Part shown: piece after piece, positions 1-4,854 of the stretch
Layout of the letters: each line of letters opens with the position of its first letter
Position numbering within the stretch: position 1 is the first letter of the stretch
Assembly (NCBI GenBank): GCA_900549135.1
Contig: URNI01000125.1
Coordinates: forward strand, 1 to 5,346
Origin: an uncultured Collinsella sp.
GTDB lineage: Bacteria; Actinomycetota; Coriobacteriia; Coriobacteriales; Coriobacteriaceae
DNA length: 5,346 nt
Direction of reading: 5' to 3'
The notes under the pieces: generated by a model
The model's input: only the letters and a program-made list of their open reading frames with translations
Told to the model about the DNA's origin: nothing
Database searches by the model: none
Translations under genes and position numbers: made by a program

Positions 1-455
1 CCTACGTAGAACGCAGGGCTCGCGTGCAAAAAGAACGGGACGTCAGCACCAATGCCCCGCGCAATGTCGTCGAGCGCTGGGTCGGTGCGATCAATGCCCC
101 AGAGCTCCGCCAAGGCGACAATGACCGCGGCCGCATCCGTCGAAGGGCCGCCCAAGCCGGCGCACAATGGAATGCGCTTCTCAATCGTCACGCAGATGTT
201 TGCCTCGCGAGCATAATGCTCGGCCATAGCAACCGCAGCCCGATACGCCGTATTCTTTTGCATGGGAAAGTCTGATGCCGGAACCGTCTGGACGGTCAGC
301 GCCTGCGCCGGCGTGACCGTCACGGTATCGGAAAGACCGACGGCTGCCATCAGGGAATCGACCCTGTGGTAGCCGCGGTCATCGCGCTCGGTATGAACCC
401 CCAGGTAGAGGTTAATCTTTGCCGGTGCGGAAAGAGTCAGGGACCGATCGGTCAC
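1..455 (-). CDS. ispE: 4-diphosphocytidyl-2-C-methyl-D-erythritol kinase, N-terminal half (truncated by window edge)
   Basis: IspE is a cytosolic GHMP-family kinase that phosphorylates the 2-hydroxyl of CDP-methylerythritol with ATP in the MEP isoprenoid pathway. About 151 residues are visible, roughly half of the usual length. The N-terminus has the family signature APAKINLYLGV (residues 10-20), in which Lys13 matches the catalytic lysine. It is followed by RGYHRVDSLM (27-36), the glycine-rich ATP loop AGLGGPSTDAAA (99-110), and GADVPFFL (136-143), whose Asp138 matches the catalytic aspartate. Two places deviate from the family: the loop reads GGPS where GGGS is usual, and HASPAF follows DVPFFL where a GG-containing stretch is typical. 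The start is GTG at 455, supported by GAGGAG at 464-469 with an 8-nt spacer. The gene begins 2 nt after the veg stop codon, so translation is probably coupled. The adjacency to veg resembles the veg/ispE neighbourhood of Bacillus. The identity is secure; whether the C-terminus is intact cannot be seen. Confidence 0.94.
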   Translation of the reverse strand, partial: MTDRSLTLSAPAKINLYLGVHTERDDRGYHRVDSLMAAVGLSDTVTVTPAQALTVQTVPASDFPMQKNTAYRAAVAMAEHYAREANICVTIEKRIPLCAGLGGPSTDAAAVIVALAELWGIDRTDPALDDIARGIGADVPFFLHASPAFYV

Positions 456-457
456 CG

Positions 458-754
458 TTAATGCTCCTCGAGCTGATTGCCGAGCGGGGTAAAGATGTGC
501 TCGCCGCTCTCGGGGTCGAACAACTCGACCTGGCCGGTGAGGACATCGATATACTGGTAGGACTGACGCGACTTGCGGCCGCGACGCTCGTCGACCTCGA
601 CAATGAAGACGGCCGGGTGGACGCTCTTGATGGTGCCCATGCGCTCGACAACGCGGGTGCGGCCCATGTTGGCCTTAACCTTGACGCGATCGCCCACCAT
701 ATCGGTCAGCTTCTCGTGGATGTCGTCGACGTGATTGACTTCCATCTCTTCCAT
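458..754 (-). CDS. veg: Veg family protein (DUF1021)
   Basis: This is a small cytosolic protein of 98 residues; Bacillus Veg has 86. The core VKVKANMGRTRVVERMG (residues 24-40), then HPAVFIVEVD (46-55) and SYQYIDVLTGQVEL (65-78), match the Veg/DUF1021 fold region by region: a lysine/arginine-rich KAN.GR strand, a [PS]-A/S-VFxxxxD strand and a SYxYxDxLTxxVEL ending. In B. subtilis, Veg promotes biofilm formation by antagonising the SinR repressor; no such partner is visible here. I chose ATG at 754 over an in-frame TTG at 778 because a full GGAGG sits 8 nt upstream of the ATG and nothing suitable precedes the TTG. Residues 79-98 form a C-terminal tail absent from Bacillus Veg. The gene has its own likely promoter and is followed after 2 nt by ispE. 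The family assignment is strong; the biochemical role is not known. Confidence 0.93.
   Translation of the reverse strand: MEEMEVNHVDDIHEKLTDMVGDRVKVKANMGRTRVVERMGTIKSVHPAVFIVEVDERRGRKSRQSYQYIDVLTGQVELFDPESGEHIFTPLGNQLEEH
464..469 (-). promoter_or_regulatory. Ribosome binding site of ispE, inside the end of veg
   Basis: GAGGAG lies 8 nt upstream of the GTG at 455 and overlaps the last codons of veg (Leu-Glu-Glu-His). It fixes the non-ATG start of ispE. Ribosomes finishing veg would cover this site, which is consistent with translational coupling. Confidence 0.8.
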
Positions 755-762
755 GAATAGGG

Positions 763-767
763 CCTCC
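763..767 (-). promoter_or_regulatory. Ribosome binding site of veg (decides the start)
   Basis: GGAGG is separated by 8 nt from the ATG at 754. It favours this start over the upstream TTG at 778, for which the site would lie inside the coding region. Confidence 0.85.
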
Positions 768-821
768 AGAGGGTGCAATTCAAAAAAGGGATAATACCCC
801 TAAGATAGACAAAACTCTAAT

Positions 822-851
822 ACTATAGCACTCTGTTGCGACCATACGCAA
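822..851 (-). promoter_or_regulatory. Probable promoter of veg-ispE
   Basis: On the minus strand a TATAGT hexamer (827-822) is preceded directly by TGC, giving an extended -10 element. A weak -35 candidate, TTGCGT (851-846), lies 18 nt upstream. Transcription would start near 815 and give a leader of about 60 nt before veg. A short dyad TTGCG-6 nt-CGCAA (851-836) overlaps the -35 candidate and could be a protein-binding site. The following leader is AT-rich compared with the surroundings. The call rests on motif match only. Confidence 0.55.
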
Positions 852-885
852 GCAGCTAAAAACCCCGTCCCAAATTGACTGCTTA
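849..885 (-). repeat. Imperfect inverted repeat after dtd, possible weak terminator
   Basis: The arms AAGCAG (884-879) and CTGCTT (855-850) are exact complements. They can be extended by U-G pairs at both ends and, past one mismatch, by two A-U pairs. The loop contains GGGACGGGG followed by five T. The first arm includes the dtd stop codon. Position and composition resemble the stronger palindrome after rph: in both, GGGAC begins 11 nt after the TAA. The stem is weak and the T-run lies inside the loop rather than after the stem, so efficient termination is doubtful. Confidence 0.45.
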
Positions 886-1329
886 CAGATTGTCTGTGTC
901 CAGAACGATGGTGAACGGACCGTCGTTGACCAGGTCGACCTTCATATCGGCGCCAAAGATACCGTGTGCCACGTGATCGACGTCCCGGGCGACGAGCGTC
1001 AGAAAGTACTCGTAAAGTTCGTTAGCGACATCGGGCGTGCCGGCATCCGTAAACGACGGACGGCGGCCGTGGCGGCAGTCAGCGAACAGTGTGAACTGCG
1101 ACACCACGAGCACCTCGCCGTCGATATCGGCAAGCGCCAAGTTGGTCTTGCCGTTCTCGTCCTCGTTGATACGCAGGCCGCGGAGCTTGCCCCACAGCTT
1201 GTCGGCCTCGGCGCGCGTGTCGCCGTGGCCCACGCCCAGCAGCACCAGATAGCCGCGTCCAATGCGGCCCACGCACTCGCCGTCGACCGTCACGCCGGCG
1301 TTGAGCACGCGCTGCACCACCGCACGCAT
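883..1329 (-). CDS. dtd: D-aminoacyl-tRNA deacylase
   Basis: Dtd hydrolyses the ester bond of D-aminoacyl-tRNAs (and of glycine mischarged on tRNA-Ala) in the cytosol, recycling tRNA and keeping D-amino acids out of proteins. The protein has 148 residues, the normal length. It opens with MRAVVQRVLNAGVTVDG and carries the active-site segment SQFTLFADCRHGRRPSF (residues 77-93, with the SQFTL motif at 77-81). Near the C-terminus is NDGPFT (135-140), which contains the Gly-cisPro pair that enforces chirality, preceded by FGADMKVDLV. The start is ATG at 1329, with GAGGAG 6 nt upstream inside the end of rdgB. Only 3 nt separate it from the rdgB stop codon, so the two genes form a coupled pair. Nothing looks degraded. 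A physiological link to the D-glutamate made by the nearby MurI is possible but is inference. Confidence 0.97.
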   Translation of the reverse strand: MRAVVQRVLNAGVTVDGECVGRIGRGYLVLLGVGHGDTRAEADKLWGKLRGLRINEDENGKTNLALADIDGEVLVVSQFTLFADCRHGRRPSFTDAGTPDVANELYEYFLTLVARDVDHVAHGIFGADMKVDLVNDGPFTIVLDTDNL

Positions 1330-1332
1330 GGC

Positions 1333-1974
1333 CTACTCCTCGCCCGTCAGCTTGGCGGACAGATGCTCGAGCGCGTGGAAACGATGGCTGATGGCGTTCT
1401 TCTCGTCCGCCGTCAGCTCGGCCATGGTCTTGCCCGGCGTGTCGACCGGCAGGAACAGCGGGTCGTAGCCAAAGCCGTGATCGCCGCGGCCCTCGTGCGC
1501 GATAACGCCCTCGCAGGCGCCCTCGCCATAGGTAACCAGACCGTCCGTGTCGATGAGCGCGACGACGCTCATAAAGCGCGCGGTGCGGTCCTCATCTGCC
1601 ACGCCTTCCAGGTTAACGAGAAGCTTGGCGTTGTTGGCGGCATCGTCGCCGTGCACGCCCGCATAGCGCGCGCTATACACACCGGGCTCACCGTCCAGTG
1701 CGTCGACGACCAAGCCCGAATCGTCGGCAATGGCCATAAGGCCCGTCTCCTCAACCGCGGCTTGGGCCTTGATGATGGCGTTCTCCAAAAACGTCGTGCC
1801 GTTTTCCTCGGGATCCTCAAAATCGCCCAGCTGGCCGAGCGCCACAAAGCGCACCTCGGGCATGACCTTGCCCAAAATGGCCTCGATCTCGGTGAGCTTA
1901 TGGGCGTTGCCGGTTGCCACGACGATAGTCGCCGCCGGATCGAGGGTGTCGATGTCAATCTTCTCAAGTGCCAT
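1333..1974 (-). CDS. rdgB: XTP/dITP diphosphatase (Ham1/RdgB family non-canonical purine NTP pyrophosphatase)
   Basis: RdgB converts dITP, XTP and related deaminated purine triphosphates to monophosphate and pyrophosphate, cleaning the cytosolic nucleotide pool. The protein has 213 residues. In order it shows VVATGNAHKLTEIEAIL (residues 18-34, the triphosphate-binding start), ENGTTFLENAIIKA (57-70), ADDSGLVVDAL (83-93) with the metal/catalytic Asp pair 84-85, PGVYSARYAG (97-106), HGFGYDPLF (166-174), and AELTADEKNAISHR (185-198). This complete Ham1 set leaves no doubt. About 15 extra N-terminal residues precede the first strand compared with E. coli RdgB. The start ATG at 1974 has a textbook AAGGAGG 6 nt upstream. 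The gene follows rph, as in many actinobacteria and bacilli, but here a terminator-like palindrome and a promoter candidate separate the two. It is coupled to dtd downstream. Confidence 0.97.
   Translation of the reverse strand: MALEKIDIDTLDPAATIVVATGNAHKLTEIEAILGKVMPEVRFVALGQLGDFEDPEENGTTFLENAIIKAQAAVEETGLMAIADDSGLVVDALDGEPGVYSARYAGVHGDDAANNAKLLVNLEGVADEDRTARFMSVVALIDTDGLVTYGEGACEGVIAHEGRGDHGFGYDPLFLPVDTPGKTMAELTADEKNAISHRFHALEHLSAKLTGEE
1336..1341 (-). promoter_or_regulatory. Ribosome binding site of dtd, overlapping the rdgB end
   Basis: GAGGAG is followed by 6 nt (which include the rdgB stop TAG) and then the dtd ATG. The placement indicates translational coupling of rdgB and dtd. Confidence 0.82.
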
Positions 1975-1980
1975 GGCTGG

Positions 1981-1987
1981 CCTCCTT
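1981..1987 (-). promoter_or_regulatory. Strong ribosome binding site of rdgB
   Basis: AAGGAGG lies 6 nt before the ATG at 1974 and is the strongest Shine-Dalgarno sequence in the window. It lies only 4 nt downstream of a TATAAT hexamer. Confidence 0.88.
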
Positions 1988-1991
1988 GTCT

Positions 1992-2000
1992 ATTATAGCA
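1992..2000 (-). promoter_or_regulatory. Extended -10 promoter candidate of rdgB-dtd
   Basis: TGCTATAAT on the minus strand is a perfect extended -10 (TGn plus the TATAAT consensus). The -35 position (about 2020-2015) holds CGTCGT, a poor match, as is common for extended -10 promoters. The expected start point, near 1985, falls inside the Shine-Dalgarno sequence, leaving a leader of roughly 10-12 nt. Either the transcript has a very short leader or the match is fortuitous. The upstream terminator-like palindrome supports a need for a promoter here. Confidence 0.55.
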
Positions 2001-2018
2001 ATGCCGTGTTGAGGACGA

Positions 2019-2029
2019 CGAGGACCTCG
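2019..2029. repeat. Short dyad CGAGG-A-CCTCG upstream of rdgB
   Basis: This 11-nt perfect dyad with a one-base centre overlaps the edge of the expected -35 position of the rdgB promoter. It could be an operator half-site pair, but in GC-rich DNA such a short dyad may arise by chance. Confidence 0.3.
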
Positions 2030-2083
2030 GCCTCTCCCCTCTCAATCTACGACAGTCTTATACTTCGGCGTTTTCGCAGATAA

Positions 2084-2120
2084 AACCTGCCAAAATAAAC
2101 CTGTCCCTTTTTGGCAGGTT
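2084..2120 (-). terminator. 12-bp palindrome after rph, probable intrinsic terminator
   Basis: On the minus strand AACCTGCCAAAA (2120-2109) pairs perfectly with TTTTGGCAGGTT (2095-2084) around a 13-nt loop containing GGGACAGG. The stem is followed by UUA, so a run of four U follows the GG of the CCUGCC/GGCAGG core. The left arm begins inside the rph stop codon. The loop side repeats the arm motif (AAACCTGTCC beside AAACCTGCC on the plus strand), a mosaic typical of small palindromic repeats. It probably ends the transcript that includes rph. It may also belong to a dispersed repeat family. Confidence 0.65.
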
Positions 2121-2844
2121 AGGCGAGGGCCTGGCGCTGAAGCTCGATGAGCTCGGCGATACCCTTGTCGCCCAGGTCGAGCAGGGCGTTGAGACGCTTG
2201 CGATCGAAGGGCGCCTGCTCGCCGGTACCCTGGAGCTCGATCATCTCGCCGGTGTCGGTAGCGACGAGATTCATGTCGACCTCGGCGTGGCTGTCCTCGG
2301 AATAATCCAAGTCGAGCAGGGTGTTGCCGTCGACGACGCCCATGGAAATGGCGGCAACCTGGCCCGTGAGCGGGATGCGCTCGAGTTTGCCCGCCTCGAC
2401 CCACATGGCAAGGGCATCGTGCAGCGCCACCCAGGCGCCGGTAATGCTCGCCGTGCGTGTGCCGCCATCGGCCTGAATCACATCGCAGTCGACGGTAACG
2501 GTGTACTCGCCGAGCGCCTTCATGTTGACGACAGTGCGCAGGCTGCGGCCGATGAGCCGCTCGATCTCCATGGAGCGGCCCTTGCGGTTGGCATGCTCGC
2601 GCTTGCAGCGTTTACCGGTCGAGGCCGGCAGCATCGCATATTCCGCCGTTACCCAGCCGGCCTTGGCGCCCTTGCGCCAACCCGGCACACCCTCCTCGAT
2701 GGTGGCGGCGCACAGTACGCGCGTGTCGCCGAACTCGGCCAGGCACGAGCCGTGGGCGTGCTTCATAACGCCGCGGGTGAGCTTAACGGGGCGCAACTCG
2801 TTGGCGGCGCGACCGTTAGCGCGGTTGACCTGCATGTACTCCAT
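2119..2844 (-). CDS. rph: Ribonuclease PH
   Basis: RNase PH is a phosphate-dependent 3'-to-5' exoribonuclease that trims tRNA 3' ends and other RNAs and works as a cytosolic hexameric ring. The protein has 241 residues, the usual length. It has RANGRAANELRPV (residues 8-20, the conserved R..GR....LRPV start), GRSMEIERLIGRSLR (89-103), the phosphate-binding/catalytic segment DCDVIQADGGTRTASITGA (119-137) with Arg130, and LLDLDYSEDSHAEVDMN (176-192), which supplies the acidic metal ligands. IELQGTGEQAPF follows. The ATG at 2844 has AAAGGA 7 nt upstream. The position after murI and before rdgB is the conserved arrangement. The usual Asp of RxDGR is Asn here; this position also varies in other bacteria, so activity is expected to be intact. 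The stop codon is embedded in a terminator-like palindrome. Confidence 0.97.
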   Translation of the reverse strand: MEYMQVNRANGRAANELRPVKLTRGVMKHAHGSCLAEFGDTRVLCAATIEEGVPGWRKGAKAGWVTAEYAMLPASTGKRCKREHANRKGRSMEIERLIGRSLRTVVNMKALGEYTVTVDCDVIQADGGTRTASITGAWVALHDALAMWVEAGKLERIPLTGQVAAISMGVVDGNTLLDLDYSEDSHAEVDMNLVATDTGEMIELQGTGEQAPFDRKRLNALLDLGDKGIAELIELQRQALA

Positions 2845-2851
2845 AGAAATA

Positions 2852-2857
2852 TCCTTT
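2852..2857 (-). promoter_or_regulatory. Ribosome binding site of rph
   Basis: AAAGGA sits 7 nt before the ATG at 2844. The 54-nt murI-rph gap shows no convincing promoter or hairpin, so rph is probably read from the murI transcript. Confidence 0.7.
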
Positions 2858-2898
2858 CGGCAAAAGATGTGGCGAAGGCCTTGACGGCTGCCTTACAT

Positions 2899-3783
2899 CT
2901 ATTTCAGCTCATCGATATCGATATGTTCGATGCTTTTGAGCGGCTGGCCGAAGATAAAGCTACCCGCCACCGCAAACTCGGCAATGTTGTCAGACGTGGT
3001 GGCAAAGCGATGCTGCGGCTCGGCTGCGTCGCCCGCCAGCTGCTCGCGGCGCGTGAGAATATCGGTCAGCTCGCGCGTGGTCTCCTCGGCGGAACTCACC
3101 ACGCGCACTCCGGGACCCAGCGCATGGCGAATAGGCCCCACGAGCAGCGGGAAATGCGTGCAGCCGAGTACCACGGTATCGATGCCACGATCGTGCAGCG
3201 GCTCGACTGTGGCGCCAACCAGCGCGCGAACGGCTGGCGTATCAAAAATATCCTCGTTCTCGAGCCACTGCTCCTGCAGATGCGCGCCCGAGGCGAGCTC
3301 GTGCTCGACGACCTCGACAAAGCTCGAAGCCGGGCAGCCATACACATCGACACCAGCATCCAAATCCTGGATGGCGCGCGTGTAGGCGCCCGAGCGAATG
3401 GTGAGATTGGTGGCGAGCACGCCCACGCGACGCGTACGCGTGCTGTTGATGGCGGCGCGCGCGCCCGGGGCGATCACGCCGATCACGGGAACGTCGAGCA
3501 CTTGCTGAGCCAAACGCAAGGCCGCGGCGGTCGCCGTGTTGCAGGCGATGACCATGATCTTAACGTCGTGCCTCGATAGCCAGCGGCCCGCCTGCAGCGC
3601 AAACGAGCGAACCTCGTCCTCGGTGCGGGTGCCATAAGGGCAGCGCTTAGTGTCACCGAAATAGTAGACGGACTCGTGCGGAAGTGCCGTTGCGATCGCG
3701 CGCGCGACCGTCAAGCCGCCCAGGCCCGAGTCGAACACGCCGATCGGACGCGTGTCCCCGGCCATATTATCGATATCGGACAT
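2899..3783 (-). CDS. murI: Glutamate racemase
   Basis: MurI interconverts L- and D-glutamate without cofactor, supplying the D-Glu that MurD adds to peptidoglycan precursors. The protein has 294 residues, slightly long for the family because of a 13-residue N-terminal tail before the first strand. It shows PIGVFDSGLGGLTVARA (residues 13-29) with Asp18-Ser19, YFGDTKRCPYGTR (41-53), the first catalytic cysteine in IACNTATAAAL (Cys81), GVLATNLTIRSGAY (121-134), and the second cysteine in VLGCTHFPLL (Cys208, with His210). I chose ATG at 3783 because GGTGA lies just upstream at the spacing expected for the distal part of the anti-Shine-Dalgarno sequence. An in-frame TTG at 3819 has no such site, and a Met seven codons inside has none either. 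It lies 51 nt after the HAD gene and 54 nt before rph, probably in the same transcript. Confidence 0.97.
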   Translation of the reverse strand: MSDIDNMAGDTRPIGVFDSGLGGLTVARAIATALPHESVYYFGDTKRCPYGTRTEDEVRSFALQAGRWLSRHDVKIMVIACNTATAAALRLAQQVLDVPVIGVIAPGARAAINSTRTRRVGVLATNLTIRSGAYTRAIQDLDAGVDVYGCPASSFVEVVEHELASGAHLQEQWLENEDIFDTPAVRALVGATVEPLHDRGIDTVVLGCTHFPLLVGPIRHALGPGVRVVSSAEETTRELTDILTRREQLAGDAAEPQHRFATTSDNIAEFAVAGSFIFGQPLKSIEHIDIDELK

Positions 3784-3785
3784 TA

Positions 3786-3792
3786 CCTCACC
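3786..3792 (-). promoter_or_regulatory. Ribosome binding site of murI (close-set)
   Basis: GGTGAGG ends 2 nt before the ATG at 3783. If GGTGA (3792-3788) pairs with the 5' part of the anti-Shine-Dalgarno sequence, the effective spacing is normal. This is the least canonical site in the window, but no alternative start is better supported. Confidence 0.55.
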
Positions 3793-3834
3793 AGATTCTC
3801 TCTCGAAAAATGCGACCAATCGTGATGCGTCGCG

Positions 3835-4746
3835 CTACGAACGGGCTGCGACCAGCAGCTCGGCCGTTGCCACCCAACCGTCGACAATCTTGCCGCGCGT
3901 AATATAGGCATTGTCGCAGGCGTCCAAGAACTCCGGGGCACCGGCGCTCGTCAGACCGTTCTCGACCAGGCAGAACATGCCAACATGGTCGGCCATGTAG
4001 AAGTCGGACTCGGAGTCGCCGAGCGCAAGCGTCTCCTCGCGCTCGATCCCCAGGTGCTCGCAGAAGCGCGCAATGGCAACGCCTTTGTTAAGACCCGCCG
4101 GATTGATGTTGAAGGCGCGACCGTCCTCGACGCGATCGAGCTCGAGCGTCGTCGGCTTGGACAGGTGCGTCAGATGGCCGTTGCAAGCCCAGATCAGACC
4201 GCAGCCGGCCTCGTCCAAGATGGCCTGAACCTCGTCGTCGGGCACATCGCCGCGCATGCCGACGGTGACCTCACGGTACTTGTAGCCGGTCGACATGTCG
4301 TTGTGGTACTCGATTTTGTGCGGCCAGCGGGCAAGGATCTTCTCGCACACGCCGGTCTGCTCGATCACCTGGTGCGGAGTAAGGCCGCAGGCGGGGTCGT
4401 AAGGCATGTCGCCGGTCAGATACTCCCAATCGTTGGCTTTGAGGTCGTACATGACCAGGCCGCCCATCTCGCCGATGTAGGAGTTGAGGCCGAGCACGCG
4501 CGCGTCCTCGTGGATCATGGTACGATTGCGACCCGAGGTGGGGACCACCTGGATGCCGGCACGAGTGAGCGCGACAACCGCCTCGACGAGCTTGGTCGAA
4601 GGATTGCCGTCGTTATCGCGCAGCACGCACGAGCCGGGGGCGAGCATCGTGGCGTCCAGATCGGTAAAGATATACTTGACCTTGGCAAGACGCTCGCGCA
4701 TCTCGCCCGAAAGCTCGGCAACGGTCGGCAGGATGTTGTGGGACAT
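3835..4746 (-). CDS. Cof-type HAD superfamily (subclass IIB) phosphatase, substrate unknown
   Basis: This 303-residue cytosolic hydrolase has all four HAD motifs: FTDLDATML (residues 27-35; Asp29 nucleophile, Asp31 acid/base), PTSGR (69-73), the lysine in LNKGVAI (Lys221), and GDSESD (243-248) for magnesium. The roughly 145-residue insert between motifs II and III is a type IIB cap. EMGGLVMYD (93-101) and the PTSGR surroundings recall mannosyl-3-phosphoglycerate phosphatase and phosphoglycolate phosphatase-like members, but the substrate cannot be read from sequence. Motif I has Ala where Gly is usual (DLDAT for DLDGT). I chose ATG at 4746, preceded by GGAG with 5 nt spacing; an in-frame GTG at 4752 overlaps that site. 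It lies between the murE-like gene and murI, so a sugar-phosphate role near cell-wall synthesis is possible but unproven. Confidence 0.9.
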   Translation of the reverse strand: MSHNILPTVAELSGEMRERLAKVKYIFTDLDATMLAPGSCVLRDNDGNPSTKLVEAVVALTRAGIQVVPTSGRNRTMIHEDARVLGLNSYIGEMGGLVMYDLKANDWEYLTGDMPYDPACGLTPHQVIEQTGVCEKILARWPHKIEYHNDMSTGYKYREVTVGMRGDVPDDEVQAILDEAGCGLIWACNGHLTHLSKPTTLELDRVEDGRAFNINPAGLNKGVAIARFCEHLGIEREETLALGDSESDFYMADHVGMFCLVENGLTSAGAPEFLDACDNAYITRGKIVDGWVATAELLVAARS

Positions 4747-4751
4747 GGTCA

Positions 4752-4755
4752 CTCC
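4752..4755 (-). promoter_or_regulatory. Ribosome binding site of the HAD gene
   Basis: GGAG with a 5-nt spacer precedes the ATG at 4746. It overlaps the upstream in-frame GTG at 4752, which argues against that GTG as the start. Confidence 0.65.
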
Positions 4756-4790
4756 GTTTACATAGAAGGGGCTGGTCTTGAGTAGTGAGG

Positions 4791-4804
4791 CTCGCTTAAG
4801 CGAG
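4791..4804. repeat. Perfect 14-bp palindrome in the HAD leader
   Basis: CTCGCTTAAGCGAG reads identically on both strands. As RNA it can form a 5-bp GC-rich stem with a UUAA loop; as DNA it has the symmetry of a dimeric-regulator operator. It lies 45 nt upstream of the HAD start, just downstream of a larger hairpin. No T-run follows on the minus strand. Confidence 0.5.
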
Positions 4805-4815
4805 TCGCACTTGGA

Positions 4816-4842
4816 ACGACGGCGCCCTCAACGCACCGTCGT
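4816..4842 (-). promoter_or_regulatory. 10-bp hairpin after the murE-like gene
   Basis: Minus-strand ACGACGGTGC (4842-4833) pairs with GCGCCGTCGT (4825-4816) around a 7-nt loop. The single non-Watson-Crick pair is G-U in minus-strand RNA but would be a C-A mismatch in plus-strand RNA, which fits a structure formed in the minus-strand transcript. It starts 12 nt after the murE-like stop codon. No U-tract follows, so it is not a canonical intrinsic terminator. mRNA 3'-end stabilisation, processing or attenuation are alternatives. The 108-nt gap shows no convincing -10/-35 pair. Confidence 0.5.
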
Positions 4843-4854
4843 CAACACAATGTA

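Noticed and set aside
755..778. Upstream TTG start for veg adding eight residues
   Set aside because: The GGAGG at 763-767 would then lie inside the coding region, and no Shine-Dalgarno precedes the TTG.
964..1998. Long plus-strand open frame of 344 codons opposite dtd and rdgB
   Set aside because: It is antisense to two genes with complete family motifs, its translation is low-complexity Ala/Arg/His-rich with no recognisable domain, and it arises from the strong GC bias at third codon positions.
2041..2083. Second promoter candidate (TATAAG on the minus strand near 2061) and possible repeat between the rph palindrome and rdgB
   Set aside because: There is no matching -35 at the right distance and no second copy in the window, so it cannot be supported from this sequence alone.
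2287..3579. Long plus-strand open frame of 430 codons opposite rph and murI
   Set aside because: It crosses two unrelated genes on the other strand, including their spacer, has no recognisable motif, and is explained by codon bias.
3784..3819. Upstream TTG start for murI adding twelve residues
   Set aside because: There is no Shine-Dalgarno before it, and the extra residues lie outside the conserved fold.
3985..4785. Plus-strand open frame of 266 codons opposite the HAD gene
   Set aside because: It mirrors the HAD coding region, and its translation shows no family signature.
4747..4854. Riboswitch or small RNA gene in the murE-HAD spacer
   Set aside because: Only two simple dyads are visible; the segment is too short and lacks any recognisable riboswitch core.
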